Source: Pantoea sp. alder81 (GTDB taxonomy: Bacteria; Pseudomonadota; Gammaproteobacteria; Enterobacterales; Enterobacteriaceae). Taken from it: a stretch of 64,000 nucleotides of DNA. Shown in pieces: positions 25,473 through 34,907 of this stretch. The stretch's first letter is position 1. Every line of letters begins with the position of its first letter. The stretch spans positions 1-64,000 of the forward strand of contig NZ_JAIUDA010000010.1 in assembly GCF_020179835.1 (NCBI RefSeq). Reading direction: 5' to 3'. The position numbers and the translations under genes were made by a program. The notes below the pieces were generated by a model that ran no database searches, was not told the DNA's origin, and saw nothing but the letters and a program-made list of their open reading frames with translations.

Positions 25473-26480
25473 ATGCTGATCCCACAACCCTACTTACTTT
25501 TCCTTGGTGATGTCACCGATCCCCTGGCTGCTAAAACCGCACGCGGCATTCACGTCTGGCGACCAGAGCAGTGCGTGGGCGAAATCAAACTGCCAGGCTG
25601 CACCGTCAGCTTAGGTCTGGACGTGCTCGACATCGCTACAGCGAAACAACGTGGCGCGAAAACCCTGGTACTGGGCACCGCCAATGCCGGTGGTTATCTG
25701 CCGGAGCACTGGCTCGACACCGTCAAAGGCGCGATCAAAGCCGGTATGAACGTGGCGAGCGGCTTGCACCACCGGCTGGTCGATGAGCCCGAGCTGGTGG
25801 CGTTAGCCCAGGAGTTTGGCGTTGAGCTGTTTGACCTGCGCCATATGCGTCCAAAACTGAACGTCGGCAGCGGTAAAAAGCGTACAGGTAAGCGTGTGCT
25901 TACTGTCGGTACAGACTGCTCAGTCGGAAAGATGTACACCTCGCTGGCACTCGAAGCTGCGATGCGTGAGCGCGGCATGAAAGCGGATTTCCGCGCCACT
26001 GGCCAAACCGGCATTCTGGTGGCGGGTGAAGGTATTGCTATCGATGCGGTGATTGCCGATTTCATCGCCGGTGCGGTCGAAGCCCTGTCGCCAGCCAATG
26101 ATGCCGACCACTGGGATATCGTCGAAGGTCAGGGTTCGCTGTTCCATCCTTCTTACGCGGGCGTCAGCATGGGCCTGATTCACGGTGCCCAGCCGCACTG
26201 GCTGGTGATGTGCCACGAAATGGGCCGTCCTCATATGCGCCACTTGCCGCATCAACCGATGGTCAGCCTGAAAGATTGCGTAGAAGCCAACCTGCGCGCG
26301 GCACACGTCACCAGCGACAACGTGCAACTGGCTGGTTTTGCCATCAACACCTCCAACTATAGCGAAGAAGAAGCCCGTGCCTTCTGTGCGGAAGTCAGTG
26401 CGGAATTCGGCGTGCCTGCCACCGACCCGGTGCGTTTCGGAATTGCTGATATCGCCGCACTGCTGCAGGAGCGTGGCTAA
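25473..26480 (+). CDS. dgcN: DgcN-type N-acetyltransferase (DUF1611)
   Basis: A 335-residue DUF1611 protein with an N-terminal Rossmann-like domain and a P-loop-like segment GTDCSVGK at 146-153. Proteins of this family next to an enolase-superfamily racemase have been named DgcN and DgcA, where DgcN acetylates D-glutamate so that DgcA can convert it to N-acetyl-L-glutamate. The 1-nt gap to the enolase-superfamily gene supports that pairing here. It is the first gene of an operon that continues with a peptide importer and two peptidases. The upstream SD (GAGA) is weak. Confidence 0.85.
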   Translation: MLIPQPYLLFLGDVTDPLAAKTARGIHVWRPEQCVGEIKLPGCTVSLGLDVLDIATAKQRGAKTLVLGTANAGGYLPEHWLDTVKGAIKAGMNVASGLHHRLVDEPELVALAQEFGVELFDLRHMRPKLNVGSGKKRTGKRVLTVGTDCSVGKMYTSLALEAAMRERGMKADFRATGQTGILVAGEGIAIDAVIADFIAGAVEALSPANDADHWDIVEGQGSLFHPSYAGVSMGLIHGAQPHWLVMCHEMGRPHMRHLPHQPMVSLKDCVEANLRAAHVTSDNVQLAGFAINTSNYSEEEARAFCAEVSAEFGVPATDPVRFGIADIAALLQERG

Positions 26481-26481
26481 G

Positions 26482-27447
26482 ATGCGGCGCATGCAGATTG
26501 AAGTGATCGAGCTGCCGCTGGCGCGTCCTTTCGCTATCTCGCGTGGCACGCGTACGGCCGTCACCGTCATCCGTGTGACGCTGGAGCAAAACGGCTTTAT
26601 TGGTCGTGGCGAGTGCACGCCGACGCCGCGTTACGATGAGACGCCAGACAGTGTGCAAGCGCAGCTGGAAGCGATACGTGAGGATGTCGAAGCGGGCTTA
26701 AGTCGACTCGATCTGCAACGCCGTTTATCTGCCGGTTCAGCGCGTAATGCGCTGGACTGTGCGCTGTGGCGTCTTGATGCCGCGCTGGCAAAACAGACGC
26801 TGTGGCAGCAGTGCGACCGCGCTGCACCGCCTTCGGTGATCACCGCCGAAACCTTAAGTCTCGACTCCATCGAAAACATGGCTTCCGCCGCCGCTGATGC
26901 GGTATCGCGCGGCGCCATCCTGCTGAAAATCAAACTCAACCGTGACGAGATTTTAGAGAAGGTGGCAGCCATCAGAAAAGCGGCACCGCGCGCCACTCTG
27001 ATCATTGATGCCAACGAAGCCTGGTCCGGCGTGGATCTGCAAAGCCTGCTCACCGCGTTGCAAGCCTTCAACATCGCCATGGTCGAACAGCCGTTGCCTG
27101 CCGGACAGGATCAGGACCTGCAGCGCTTTGCCCATCCCATTCCGATTTGTGCCGACGAGAGCTGCCACACGCGTGAAGACATCGCCGGGCTGCGTAATCG
27201 CTACGAGATGATCAACATCAAGCTGGATAAGTGCGGCGGCCTGACCGAAGCGTTAGCGATGGTCGAAGAAGCGCAAAAGCTGGATATGCGTCTGATGGTG
27301 GGCTGCATGCTGGGCTCTTCACTGGCGATGGAAGCGGCGTTACCTGTGGCGATTGCCGCAGAACATATCGATCTGGATGGCCCGATTTGGCTGGCAGCCG
27401 ACAGCTCCCCCTTCCTTTCTTACTCTCAGGGCCGAATCTGGCTGTAA
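26482..27447 (+). CDS. dgcA: DgcA, N-acetyl-D-Glu racemase (enolase superfamily)
   Basis: A 321-residue muconate-lactonising subgroup enzyme. Catalytic lysines K149/K151 (LLKIK), metal ligands D176 (DANE), E202 (VEQP) and D225 (ADES), and K247 (INIKLDK) are all present at positions matching E. coli YcjG. YcjG is an L-Ala-D/L-Glu epimerase acting on cell-wall dipeptides. Pairing with dgcN favours racemisation of N-acetyl-glutamate, but dipeptide epimerisation is a fair alternative given the peptide importer downstream. The start at 26482 is 1 nt after the dgcN stop. An ATG three codons later is possible. Confidence 0.83.
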   Translation: MRRMQIEVIELPLARPFAISRGTRTAVTVIRVTLEQNGFIGRGECTPTPRYDETPDSVQAQLEAIREDVEAGLSRLDLQRRLSAGSARNALDCALWRLDAALAKQTLWQQCDRAAPPSVITAETLSLDSIENMASAAADAVSRGAILLKIKLNRDEILEKVAAIRKAAPRATLIIDANEAWSGVDLQSLLTALQAFNIAMVEQPLPAGQDQDLQRFAHPIPICADESCHTREDIAGLRNRYEMINIKLDKCGGLTEALAMVEEAQKLDMRLMVGCMLGSSLAMEAALPVAIAAEHIDLDGPIWLAADSSPFLSYSQGRIWL

Positions 27448-27462
27448 CCGCAAGAGGCAACG

Positions 27463-29328
27463 ATGACGGACACTTTACTCTCTCCCAACGCCGCCAGCGT
27501 TGCCGGTTCCGCGCCGGTACTCGCGATTCAGGATCTCAGCGTCTCGTTTCGCGGTCGTAGCGGCGAAAACCAGGCGCTTAAAGGCATCAGCTTTGCCATT
27601 CACCCCGGTGAAATTGTCGCGGTGGTGGGTGAAAGCGGCTCAGGAAAATCGGTCACTTCTCTGGCGGTGATGGGCTTACTGCCGGCGTCAGGCCGGATCG
27701 ATCGCGGCAATATGCAGTTCCGCGATCGTCAGGGCAAAACACACGCGCTGGAGAAGCTGGATGAAAACCAGCGCCGCACCTTGCGCGGTCGTGAAATGGC
27801 GATGATATTTCAGGAGCCGATGACCTCGCTCAATCCGGTGCTGCGCGTGGGCGATCAGCTCACCGAAGCCCTGCGTGATCAGCAGCTGTGTGACAAACCT
27901 ACTGCCATGGCGCGGGCGCGTGATCTGCTGCGTCAGGTGCGTATTGCCGATGTCGATCGCGTAATGAAAAGCTATCCGCACTCGCTGTCAGGCGGCATGC
28001 GTCAGCGCGTGATGATTGCTCAAGCGCTGGTGTGCGATCCACAACTGCTGATTGCCGATGAGCCGACTACCGCACTGGATGTGACGGTGCAGGCGCGTAT
28101 TCTCCACATCCTGCGCGATCTGCAACGCGAGAAGCAGATGGCGGTGCTGTTTATCACCCACGACATGGGCGTGGTGGCGGAAATTGCAGACCGTGTGGTG
28201 GTGATGCTGCGCGGTGAAGTGGTAGAACAGGGCACGGTCGCGGAGATCTTCAACGCGCCGCAGCATCCCTACACTCAAGCGTTACTCGCCGCCGTACCCA
28301 AACTGGGTGATATGCGTGAACACGCGTGGCCACAGCGTTTTCCACTGGTCGGCGCGCAGCCTACCGATAGCGGTGAACAGCGCACCGCGCGTTATGACGA
28401 AACGCCACTGCTGGATGTGCGCGGTCTAAAAGTTTACTACCCGATTCGCAGCGGCATCTTTTCGGCGCTCACCCATCAGGTGCACGCGGTAGAGCAGATC
28501 GATTTCAGCCTGTGGCCGGGCGAAACTCTGGCGATTGTTGGCGAAAGCGGCTGTGGCAAATCCACCACTGGCCGTGCGCTGATGCGCCTGATTAAGAGTC
28601 ATGCCGATAGCATTCATTTCCAGGGCAGTGAAATTGCCAACCTGAAAGAAGCAGAGTTCCAGCCGCTGCGACGCGAAATCCAGATGGTATTTCAGGATCC
28701 GTACGCCTCACTCAATCCGCGTTTGACCGTCGGCTTCACCATTGCCGAGCCGTTAATGCTGCATGGCCTGGTGAAATCGCTGGAGGAAGCCACGCCACAG
28801 GTTGAGGCCTTACTGAAAAGCGTTGGCCTGCTGCCAGAACATGCGCAGCGCTATCCGCACGAATTTTCCGGCGGCCAGCGCCAGCGTATTGCGATTGCCC
28901 GCGCCATGGCGCTGAAACCGAAAGTCATTATCGCCGATGAAGCTGTCTCGGCGCTGGATGTGTCGATTCAGGCGCAGGTGGTCAATCTGATGATGGACCT
29001 GCAAAAGCAGACCGGCGTAGCGTGGATTTTCATCTCGCATGACATGGCGGTGGTGGAGCGTATCGCCAATCGCGTGGCGGTGATGTATCTCGGCCAGATT
29101 GTCGAACTCGGGCCGCGCCAGTCGGTGTTCAATCAACCGCAACACCCTTATACCCAACGTCTGCTGGCCTCGGTGCCGGTAGCCGATCCCCAGAACCGTC
29201 AACCCCGCACTTTCGAAGACAGCGAAATTCCATCGCCGCTGCGCAAGGTGGGTGAAACGGTCATTAAACCCCGTTACCGCCAGGTTGCGCCGCAACACTG
29301 GGTCGCTGACGACATTGCATCGCGCTAA
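27463..29328 (+). CDS. Peptide ABC importer, double ATPase (GsiA-like)
   Basis: A 621-residue protein with two full ABC ATPase domains. The first has Walker A GESGSGKS at 56-63, LSGGM at 175-179 and Walker B ending DE at 199-200. The second has GESGCGKS at 360-367 and FSGGQ at 468-472. Each half ends with the oligopeptide-family PQHPYTQ segment. E. coli GsiA, which energises glutathione import, has the same fused layout and length (623). Given its operon partners, the likely cargo is a D-Glu or D-amino-acid peptide rather than glutathione. That is inference. Confidence 0.9.
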   Translation: MTDTLLSPNAASVAGSAPVLAIQDLSVSFRGRSGENQALKGISFAIHPGEIVAVVGESGSGKSVTSLAVMGLLPASGRIDRGNMQFRDRQGKTHALEKLDENQRRTLRGREMAMIFQEPMTSLNPVLRVGDQLTEALRDQQLCDKPTAMARARDLLRQVRIADVDRVMKSYPHSLSGGMRQRVMIAQALVCDPQLLIADEPTTALDVTVQARILHILRDLQREKQMAVLFITHDMGVVAEIADRVVVMLRGEVVEQGTVAEIFNAPQHPYTQALLAAVPKLGDMREHAWPQRFPLVGAQPTDSGEQRTARYDETPLLDVRGLKVYYPIRSGIFSALTHQVHAVEQIDFSLWPGETLAIVGESGCGKSTTGRALMRLIKSHADSIHFQGSEIANLKEAEFQPLRREIQMVFQDPYASLNPRLTVGFTIAEPLMLHGLVKSLEEATPQVEALLKSVGLLPEHAQRYPHEFSGGQRQRIAIARAMALKPKVIIADEAVSALDVSIQAQVVNLMMDLQKQTGVAWIFISHDMAVVERIANRVAVMYLGQIVELGPRQSVFNQPQHPYTQRLLASVPVADPQNRQPRTFEDSEIPSPLRKVGETVIKPRYRQVAPQHWVADDIASR

Positions 29329-29349
29329 CGCTCAATACCAGGAGATTTC

Positions 29350-30891
29350 ATGAAATCGATTTTTCGCCGCTCGTCACTGGCTTTTGGCTTGACCCTCGCG
29401 CTGGCTGCTGCCGCGCAGGCGCAGGATCTGCGCATTTCGATGTACGCCGATATCACCGGACTCGATCCACACGATACCTCGGATAACGTCAGTTACTCGG
29501 TACAGAGCGGTATCTTTGAACGCCTGTTCCAGTTCGATGCGCAGATGAAGCTGCAACCCTGGCTGGCGACCAGCTATACCAGCAATGACAGCGCCACCGA
29601 ATTTACCCTGACGCTGCGCAAAGGCGTCACTTTCCAGGACGGCACGCCGTTTGATGCCGAGGCGGTGAAAGCCAACCTCGATCGCCTTGCCGATCAGACC
29701 AAAGGCCTGAAGCGCAACAGCCTGTACAAGATGATTGCCAGGGTCACCGTACTTGCGCCGGATCAGGTTAAAGTCGATCTGAACCAATCCTTTGGTGCCT
29801 TCATCAACACTCTCGCGCACCCGTCGGCGGTGATGTGGAGCCCGACCACGCTCAAACAGTATCCGGAAGAGGCCCAGCTGCGCCTGCATCCGGTCGGCAC
29901 CGGTCCGTTCAAATTTGTGGAGTGGCAGCCGGGTAAAGCCGTTTCGCTGGTGAAGTACGACGCCTACTGGCAGAAAGGCTGGCCGAAGGTGGATAAAGTG
30001 ACCTTCTCGCCAAGCCCGGAAGATGCCACGCGCGTCGCCGCACTGAAATCAGGACAGGTTGATGCGATCTGGCCGCTGCCATCGGATCTGATCGCCACCG
30101 TTCAGAGCGACAGTAAATTAGCGATCCAGCGCGATCCGAGCATTTATCTCTATTACATGGCGATCAACACCCAGCATAAACCTTTGGCGGATGTGCGCGT
30201 GCGTCAGGCGATCAACTACGCCATCGACCGCAATCTGTGGTTGAAAGTGGCGTTTGCCGGCATGGGGAAACCCGCCACGTCCGCGATTCCGGAAGGCGTA
30301 CAGTTCTATCAGAAGCAGAGCGAGCCGAATTATCGCTATGCGCCGGATGAAGCCAAAGCGTTGCTGAAAGCGGCAGGTTACCCGAACGGTCTGGATCTGA
30401 AACTGTGGACCACCAATGCTACCGCCAGCGTGCGTGCGGCACAGGTGCTGAAAGCCCAGCTGGCTACCGTCGGTATTCGCGCCACGGTGACGCCAATGGA
30501 TTCCGGCACGCGTAATGCCAAATTGTGGGGTGTGAAGGATCCTAAAGCAGCCGAGTTCGACCTCTACTACGGCGGCTGGTCAACCTCGACCGGCGATGCA
30601 GATTGGGCGCTGCGTCCACTGTATGCCACCGAATCCTGGGTACCGACCTCGTACAACGTCTCGTACTTCAGCAATCCGGACGTCGATAAGGCGATTGCCG
30701 GTGGGTTAGCCACAGCGGATCCGGCCAGGCGCGGTGAGTCTTATGCCGAAGCACAGAAACTGCTGTGGAAAGAGGCGCCCGTCGCGTTCCTCGGCACGCC
30801 GGACAACCTGGTCGGCAAGCGCAGCAACCTGAGCGGTGTGTCGATGCTGGCAGATGGCAATTTCATTTATACCCAAGCTTCATTTAAGTAG
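29350..30891 (+). CDS. Peptide ABC importer, periplasmic binding protein (GsiB-like)
   Basis: A 513-residue extracellular solute-binding protein of family 5. A Sec signal peptide occupies about residues 1-24 with an AQA|QDL cleavage site. Mature features include GLDPHDTSD, PVGTGPFKF and VRQAINYAIDR. It is close in length and pattern to E. coli GsiB (512). An AGGAGA site precedes the ATG. It captures the peptide substrate for the importer encoded around it. Confidence 0.9.
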   Translation: MKSIFRRSSLAFGLTLALAAAAQAQDLRISMYADITGLDPHDTSDNVSYSVQSGIFERLFQFDAQMKLQPWLATSYTSNDSATEFTLTLRKGVTFQDGTPFDAEAVKANLDRLADQTKGLKRNSLYKMIARVTVLAPDQVKVDLNQSFGAFINTLAHPSAVMWSPTTLKQYPEEAQLRLHPVGTGPFKFVEWQPGKAVSLVKYDAYWQKGWPKVDKVTFSPSPEDATRVAALKSGQVDAIWPLPSDLIATVQSDSKLAIQRDPSIYLYYMAINTQHKPLADVRVRQAINYAIDRNLWLKVAFAGMGKPATSAIPEGVQFYQKQSEPNYRYAPDEAKALLKAAGYPNGLDLKLWTTNATASVRAAQVLKAQLATVGIRATVTPMDSGTRNAKLWGVKDPKAAEFDLYYGGWSTSTGDADWALRPLYATESWVPTSYNVSYFSNPDVDKAIAGGLATADPARRGESYAEAQKLLWKEAPVAFLGTPDNLVGKRSNLSGVSMLADGNFIYTQASFK

Positions 30892-30934
30892 AGATGCGGT
30901 AATGGTCGTCATCAATGGCGGCCTTAAATTGAAG

Positions 30935-30955
30935 GGTGCGCATTGATGGCGCACC
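30935..30955. repeat. short palindrome between importer genes
   Basis: GGTGCGC and GCGCACC arms flank ATTGATG. This is a member of the window-wide family, with a 7-nt loop, sitting in the 89-bp gap between the binding-protein and first permease genes. It could act as an intra-operon stem protecting the upstream mRNA. Confidence 0.75.
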
Positions 30956-30980
30956 TGGACACCCATCCAAAAGGAACCGC

Positions 30981-31910
30981 ATGTTCGCATACATCATTCG
31001 TCGGCTGCTGGAGATGATCCCCGTCCTGCTGGTGGTCTCGCTCCTGGTATTCGGCTTTATCAAGCTGCTACCCGGCGATCCGGCGCGCATTTACGCCGGG
31101 CCAGATGCCCCAATCGAGGCGGTGGAAGCCGCACGCCAGCATCTTGGACTCAACGATCCGCTGCCACAACAGTACGTTAACTGGATTGGCGGACTGTTAC
31201 GTGGCGATCTCGGCGTCACCTACCGCACCCAGCAACCGGTGCTGGAGGTGATCAAACAAGGCTTTATGCCAACGATGTGGCTGGCGCTGGCGGGCTTCGC
31301 CTGGTCGGTGATCCTCGGCTTGTTCCTTGGTGTGCTGGCAGCGTTGAAGCGCGGCAAATGGCAGGACTGGACGTTGATGAGCGTGGCCGTCGGCGGCATC
31401 TCGATGCCGACCTTCTGGCTCGGTTTGCTGCTGATCCAGTTCGTCGCCATGCCCTTTGGCCTGTTCTCAGTGAGTGGCTTCAATAAAGCCAGCGACATCA
31501 TTCTGCCCGCGATTACGCTCGGCTCTTCTGTGGCCGCCGTCATGGCGCGTTTCACCCGTTCGGCTTTCCTTGAAGTGGCGCAGGAAGATTACGTGCGCAC
31601 CGCCAAGGCCAAAGGGCTGCGTAATCGGCTGGTGACGTGGAAACACGTGATGCGCAACGCGTTGATCCCGGTGATCACCATGCTCGGTTTGCAGTTCGGT
31701 TTTCTGCTCGGCGGATCGATCGTGGTGGAGAGCGTCTTCAACTGGCCGGGCCTGGGCTGGCTATTGATCGAGTCGATCAAAGCGCAGGATCAGCCGGTGA
31801 TCCAGGCGCTGGTGATGCTGTTCGTGTTTGAATTTATTGTGATTAACCTGCTGGTGGATCTGCTGTACGCCGTGGTCAACCCAGCCATTCGCCTGCGACA
31901 GGAGTCGTGA
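30981..31910 (+). CDS. Peptide ABC importer, permease 1 (GsiC-like)
   Basis: A 309-residue DppB/GsiC-type permease: an N-terminal helix, a periplasmic segment starting LPGDPARIYAGP, then five helices with an EAA-loop near RTAKAKGLRNRLVTWKHVMRNALIPV. The ATG at 30981 follows AAGGAACC and gives family length. An upstream in-frame ATG would add 15 residues encoded in the repeat. Its stop overlaps the next start (TGATG). Confidence 0.9.
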   Translation: MFAYIIRRLLEMIPVLLVVSLLVFGFIKLLPGDPARIYAGPDAPIEAVEAARQHLGLNDPLPQQYVNWIGGLLRGDLGVTYRTQQPVLEVIKQGFMPTMWLALAGFAWSVILGLFLGVLAALKRGKWQDWTLMSVAVGGISMPTFWLGLLLIQFVAMPFGLFSVSGFNKASDIILPAITLGSSVAAVMARFTRSAFLEVAQEDYVRTAKAKGLRNRLVTWKHVMRNALIPVITMLGLQFGFLLGGSIVVESVFNWPGLGWLLIESIKAQDQPVIQALVMLFVFEFIVINLLVDLLYAVVNPAIRLRQES

Positions 31911-32794
31911 TGAGTACACAATCTCTCTCTGCCGCAACGCCACAGACCATTCGTTCGCCGTGGCGCGATTTCCTGCATGCCTTTGTGCGTAACCCACTGG
32001 CACTGGTCTCAGGCGGTTTTGTCTTGCTGCTGGTGCTGGTGGCGATTTTCGCTCCGTGGCTGGCGCCGTGGGATCCGATGGCCCCAGACTGGATGGCTTT
32101 GTCTTCACCGCCGTCAGCCGCACACTGGATGGGCACTGACGATCTGGGGCGCGACCTGCTGAGCCGCATTATCTATGGCGCACGTATCTCGCTTTACGTT
32201 GGCGTGCTGTCGGTGACGCTGGGCATGGTGGTGGGCGTACTGCTCGGCTTGCTGGCGGGCTATTACGGTCGCTGGGTCGATATGCTGATCATGCGTGGCT
32301 CCGACGTGCTGTTTGCCTTTCCCGGCATGCTGCTGGCGATTGCGGTGGTAGCAATTCTTGGTCCAGGGCTGAATAACGTGATTATCGCGGTCGCAGTCTT
32401 CAGTGTGCCGGTGTTTGCGCGCATCGTGCGGGCTTCAACGTTATCACTCAAGCAGGCTGCGTATGTGGAAGCCGTGCGCTGTGCTGGCGCGCCTGACCGC
32501 GTGATTATGCTGCGCCATATTTTGCCGGGCACGCTCTCAAATGTGATTGTCTATTTTACCATGCGTATCGGCACCAGTATTCTCACTGCGGCAGGCTTGA
32601 GCTTTATCGGCCTTGGTCCAGAACCGGATGTGCCGGAGTGGGGCAATATCCTGGCGATGAGCCGTAGCATGATGATGGCGGGCTTATGGCACGTCAGCGT
32701 GTTCCCCGGCCTGGCCATTTTTATCACCGTGCTGGCGTTTAACCTGTTGGGTGATGCGCTGCGCGATACGCTCGATCCCAAACTGAAGAGCTAA
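31910..32794 (+). CDS. Peptide ABC importer, permease 2 (GsiD-like)
   Basis: A 294-residue DppC/GsiD-type permease with the N-terminal OppC helix, the HWMGTDDLGRDLLSRIIYGARISL segment and an EAA-loop around EAVRCAGAPDRVIMLRHILP. The ATG at 31910 has a GGAG 5 nt upstream and shares one base with the gsiC-like stop. It completes the membrane channel. Confidence 0.9.
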   Translation: MSTQSLSAATPQTIRSPWRDFLHAFVRNPLALVSGGFVLLLVLVAIFAPWLAPWDPMAPDWMALSSPPSAAHWMGTDDLGRDLLSRIIYGARISLYVGVLSVTLGMVVGVLLGLLAGYYGRWVDMLIMRGSDVLFAFPGMLLAIAVVAILGPGLNNVIIAVAVFSVPVFARIVRASTLSLKQAAYVEAVRCAGAPDRVIMLRHILPGTLSNVIVYFTMRIGTSILTAAGLSFIGLGPEPDVPEWGNILAMSRSMMMAGLWHVSVFPGLAIFITVLAFNLLGDALRDTLDPKLKS

Positions 32795-32796
32795 AC

Positions 32797-33843
32797 ATGG
32801 ATTTCCAACAACTGCAGCGCGATCTGCTGCTGCAACGCTGGCGCACTGATCGCCAGCTCGGGCAACCGCGCAGTGCCTGCGGCGCCACCAATCTCATCAG
32901 CGATGTGCCCGGCGTGCGCGTCGGCCATCACACGCTGGCAGACGGTGAGAGACAAACCGGTGTGACGGCGATTGTTCCGCCAGGCGATAACCTGTTTCTG
33001 AGCCCATTGCCTTGCGGCGCGTCGGTATTCAATGGCTTTGCCAAGCCGGTCGGGTTGGTGCAAATAGAAGAGTTGGGCGTGCTGCAAACGCCGATTTTAC
33101 TTAGCAACACGCTGGCAGTCGGCACGCTGTTTACCACGCTGGTGCGCGATGCGATCAGCCGTAACCCTGAGCTGGGCCGCAGCCTACCGACGGTGAATCC
33201 ACTGGCGCTGGAGTGCAACGATGGCTGGCTGAATGACATTCAGGCGTTAGCGGTGACCGAAGCCATGGCGCAGGATGCATTGAATTCCGCACAAGCCGAT
33301 TTTGCGCGAGGCAGCGTCGGAGCCGGACGCGGTATGAGCTGTTTCAGTTTGAAAGGCGGGATTGGCAGTGCATCGCGGTTAATCCCTTCACTGGATGCCA
33401 CCCTGGGCGTGCTGGTGCTGGCCAACTTTGGTGCGCTGAACGCATTGACGCTGGATGGTGTGCGCCTCGGCGAGATGATTGGGCCGCTGCTGCCAGAACT
33501 GACGCCGCAGCGCGATGCCGGCTCCATCATCATTATCATGGCCACCGATGCACCACTGGATGCGCGCCAGCTCAAGCGTATCGCCAAACGCGCCGGTGCC
33601 GGATTAGGTCGTTTAGGCAGTTATTGGGGACATGGATCAGGCGATATTGCCGTGGCCTTCTCCACGCAAACGCAGCCAAACCCGCCGGACGATGCGGCGC
33701 TGGAACCGCTGCTTGCCGCCGCTGCCGATGCCACGGAACACGCGGTGCTGGATGCGTTGTTAAGCGCCGAAGCGGTTACGGGTTTTCGCGGCCATCATCG
33801 CCCGTCATTGACGCAGGTGCTGGATGAACTGGCCAAACCGTAG
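32797..33843 (+). CDS. P1/DmpA-family aminopeptidase
   Basis: A 348-residue member of the DmpA/BapA (P1) N-terminal nucleophile family. Self-cleavage in this family occurs before a serine in a G-S-hydrophobic run, here G242|S243 in AGSIIIIM. The upstream GSVGAGRGM loop and early TNLISDVPGVRVGH are typical. DmpA releases N-terminal L- or D-residues, including D-Ala, and BapA cleaves beta-peptides. No signal peptide, so it probably acts in the cytoplasm on peptides brought in by the importer 2 nt upstream. Confidence 0.88.
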   Translation: MDFQQLQRDLLLQRWRTDRQLGQPRSACGATNLISDVPGVRVGHHTLADGERQTGVTAIVPPGDNLFLSPLPCGASVFNGFAKPVGLVQIEELGVLQTPILLSNTLAVGTLFTTLVRDAISRNPELGRSLPTVNPLALECNDGWLNDIQALAVTEAMAQDALNSAQADFARGSVGAGRGMSCFSLKGGIGSASRLIPSLDATLGVLVLANFGALNALTLDGVRLGEMIGPLLPELTPQRDAGSIIIIMATDAPLDARQLKRIAKRAGAGLGRLGSYWGHGSGDIAVAFSTQTQPNPPDDAALEPLLAAAADATEHAVLDALLSAEAVTGFRGHHRPSLTQVLDELAKP

Positions 33844-33874
33844 TGCCGCCATCAGCTTTACTGCTAATGACGCG

Positions 33875-34050
33875 ATCGCCCCTTATGGCCCCTCTTTCAG
33901 CAGCGCCTGTGATCGGCTTGAAAGCCACCTGTGACGCTAAGTTAACCGTAGTGTCGCCATTTATGGCGACTCTTTCATCAGCATCTGCGGTCAGCTTCAA
34001 TGCTGCCTCTGACGCACAGTTCCCCGTAGGGTCGCCATTTATGGCGACCG
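33875..34050. repeat. 78-bp imperfect tandem repeat
   Basis: Copies 33875-33952 and 33953-34030, then a partial third to 34050. The unit contains the intergenic palindrome: (G)GTCGCC-ATTTAT-GGCGAC(C) is intact at 33953-33970 and 34030-34049 but decayed in the first copy. The repeat fills most of the 238-bp gap between the two peptidase genes. Confidence 0.8.
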
Positions 34051-34081
34051 TGTTTCAACCCGCACGGAATTTGCCTGACTT

Positions 34082-34903
34082 ATGAAAATATTCATCTCTG
34101 CTGACATTGAAGGTATTGCGGGCGTGATGCGTCCGGAACAGTGCTCACCCGGCCATGCGGAACACCAGCTGGCACGCGGGCTGATGGAACAGGAAGTGAA
34201 CGCCGCCATCGACGGCGCGTTTGCAGGCGGAGCCACCGAAGTGGTGGTGGCCGACAGCCATGCGCAAATGACCAACCTGCGCGCGGAAAACATCGATCCG
34301 CGTGCGCGCATGGTGCAAGGCAAGCCGCGTGGGTTATCAATGGTAGAAGGTATTGAGCAGCAGCCTTTCGATGGCCTGTTCTTTATCGGCTATCACAGCG
34401 CGGCGGGCGAACCTGGCGTGCTGGCGCATACCATCAACGGCCGTGCGTTTTGGCGCATCCATATCAACGGTAAAGTGATGGGCGAAAGCGACATCTACGC
34501 TGCCGCCGCCGCCGAACAGGGCACGCCGCTGTGGCTGGTGAGCGGTGACGATCAGCTGCAAGGCTGGATCGCAGAACACTATCCGTCGGTGGATTACGTC
34601 TGTGTGAAACGCGCGATTTCCCACACCTGCGCCGAATCCATCAGCCCGCAAGCCGCGCAAAACGCCATTCGCGCTGCTGCCACCGCTGCGGTACAACGTG
34701 CACGGCAGGTCAGCACCACGCGTTTGACCGCACCTTATGATATGCAGTTACAAGCCAGCAAACCCGTGCTCGCGGATCTGTTCTGTCTGATTCCCGGCGT
34801 CACCCGCATTGATGGCGTCACTGTGGGCTATCGCGCCGACCAGATGGGCACGCTGATCAGTCTGCTGAGTGCATTCTCCTATCTGGCGAGTACGCAGTCG
34901 TAG
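34082..34903 (+). CDS. M55-family D-aminopeptidase (DppA-like)
   Basis: A 273-residue zinc aminopeptidase of family M55. Ligand positions match Bacillus DppA: D8 and E10 (SADIEG), H60 (ADSH), H105 (GYHS) and E135. DppA cleaves N-terminal D-residues such as D-Ala from short peptides and self-assembles into a decamer. No signal peptide. It follows the P1 peptidase after a repeat-filled 238-bp gap and is probably the last gene of the D-peptide operon. Confidence 0.9.
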   Translation: MKIFISADIEGIAGVMRPEQCSPGHAEHQLARGLMEQEVNAAIDGAFAGGATEVVVADSHAQMTNLRAENIDPRARMVQGKPRGLSMVEGIEQQPFDGLFFIGYHSAAGEPGVLAHTINGRAFWRIHINGKVMGESDIYAAAAAEQGTPLWLVSGDDQLQGWIAEHYPSVDYVCVKRAISHTCAESISPQAAQNAIRAAATAAVQRARQVSTTRLTAPYDMQLQASKPVLADLFCLIPGVTRIDGVTVGYRADQMGTLISLLSAFSYLASTQS

Positions 34904-34907
34904 TTTT

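Noticed and set aside
27463..32794. Direct assignment as the glutathione importer gsiABCD
   Set aside because: Subunit layout and length match, but similarity by eye is moderate, the IaaA partner gene is absent, and the neighbours are D-amino-acid enzymes. I keep the calls as GsiABCD-like.
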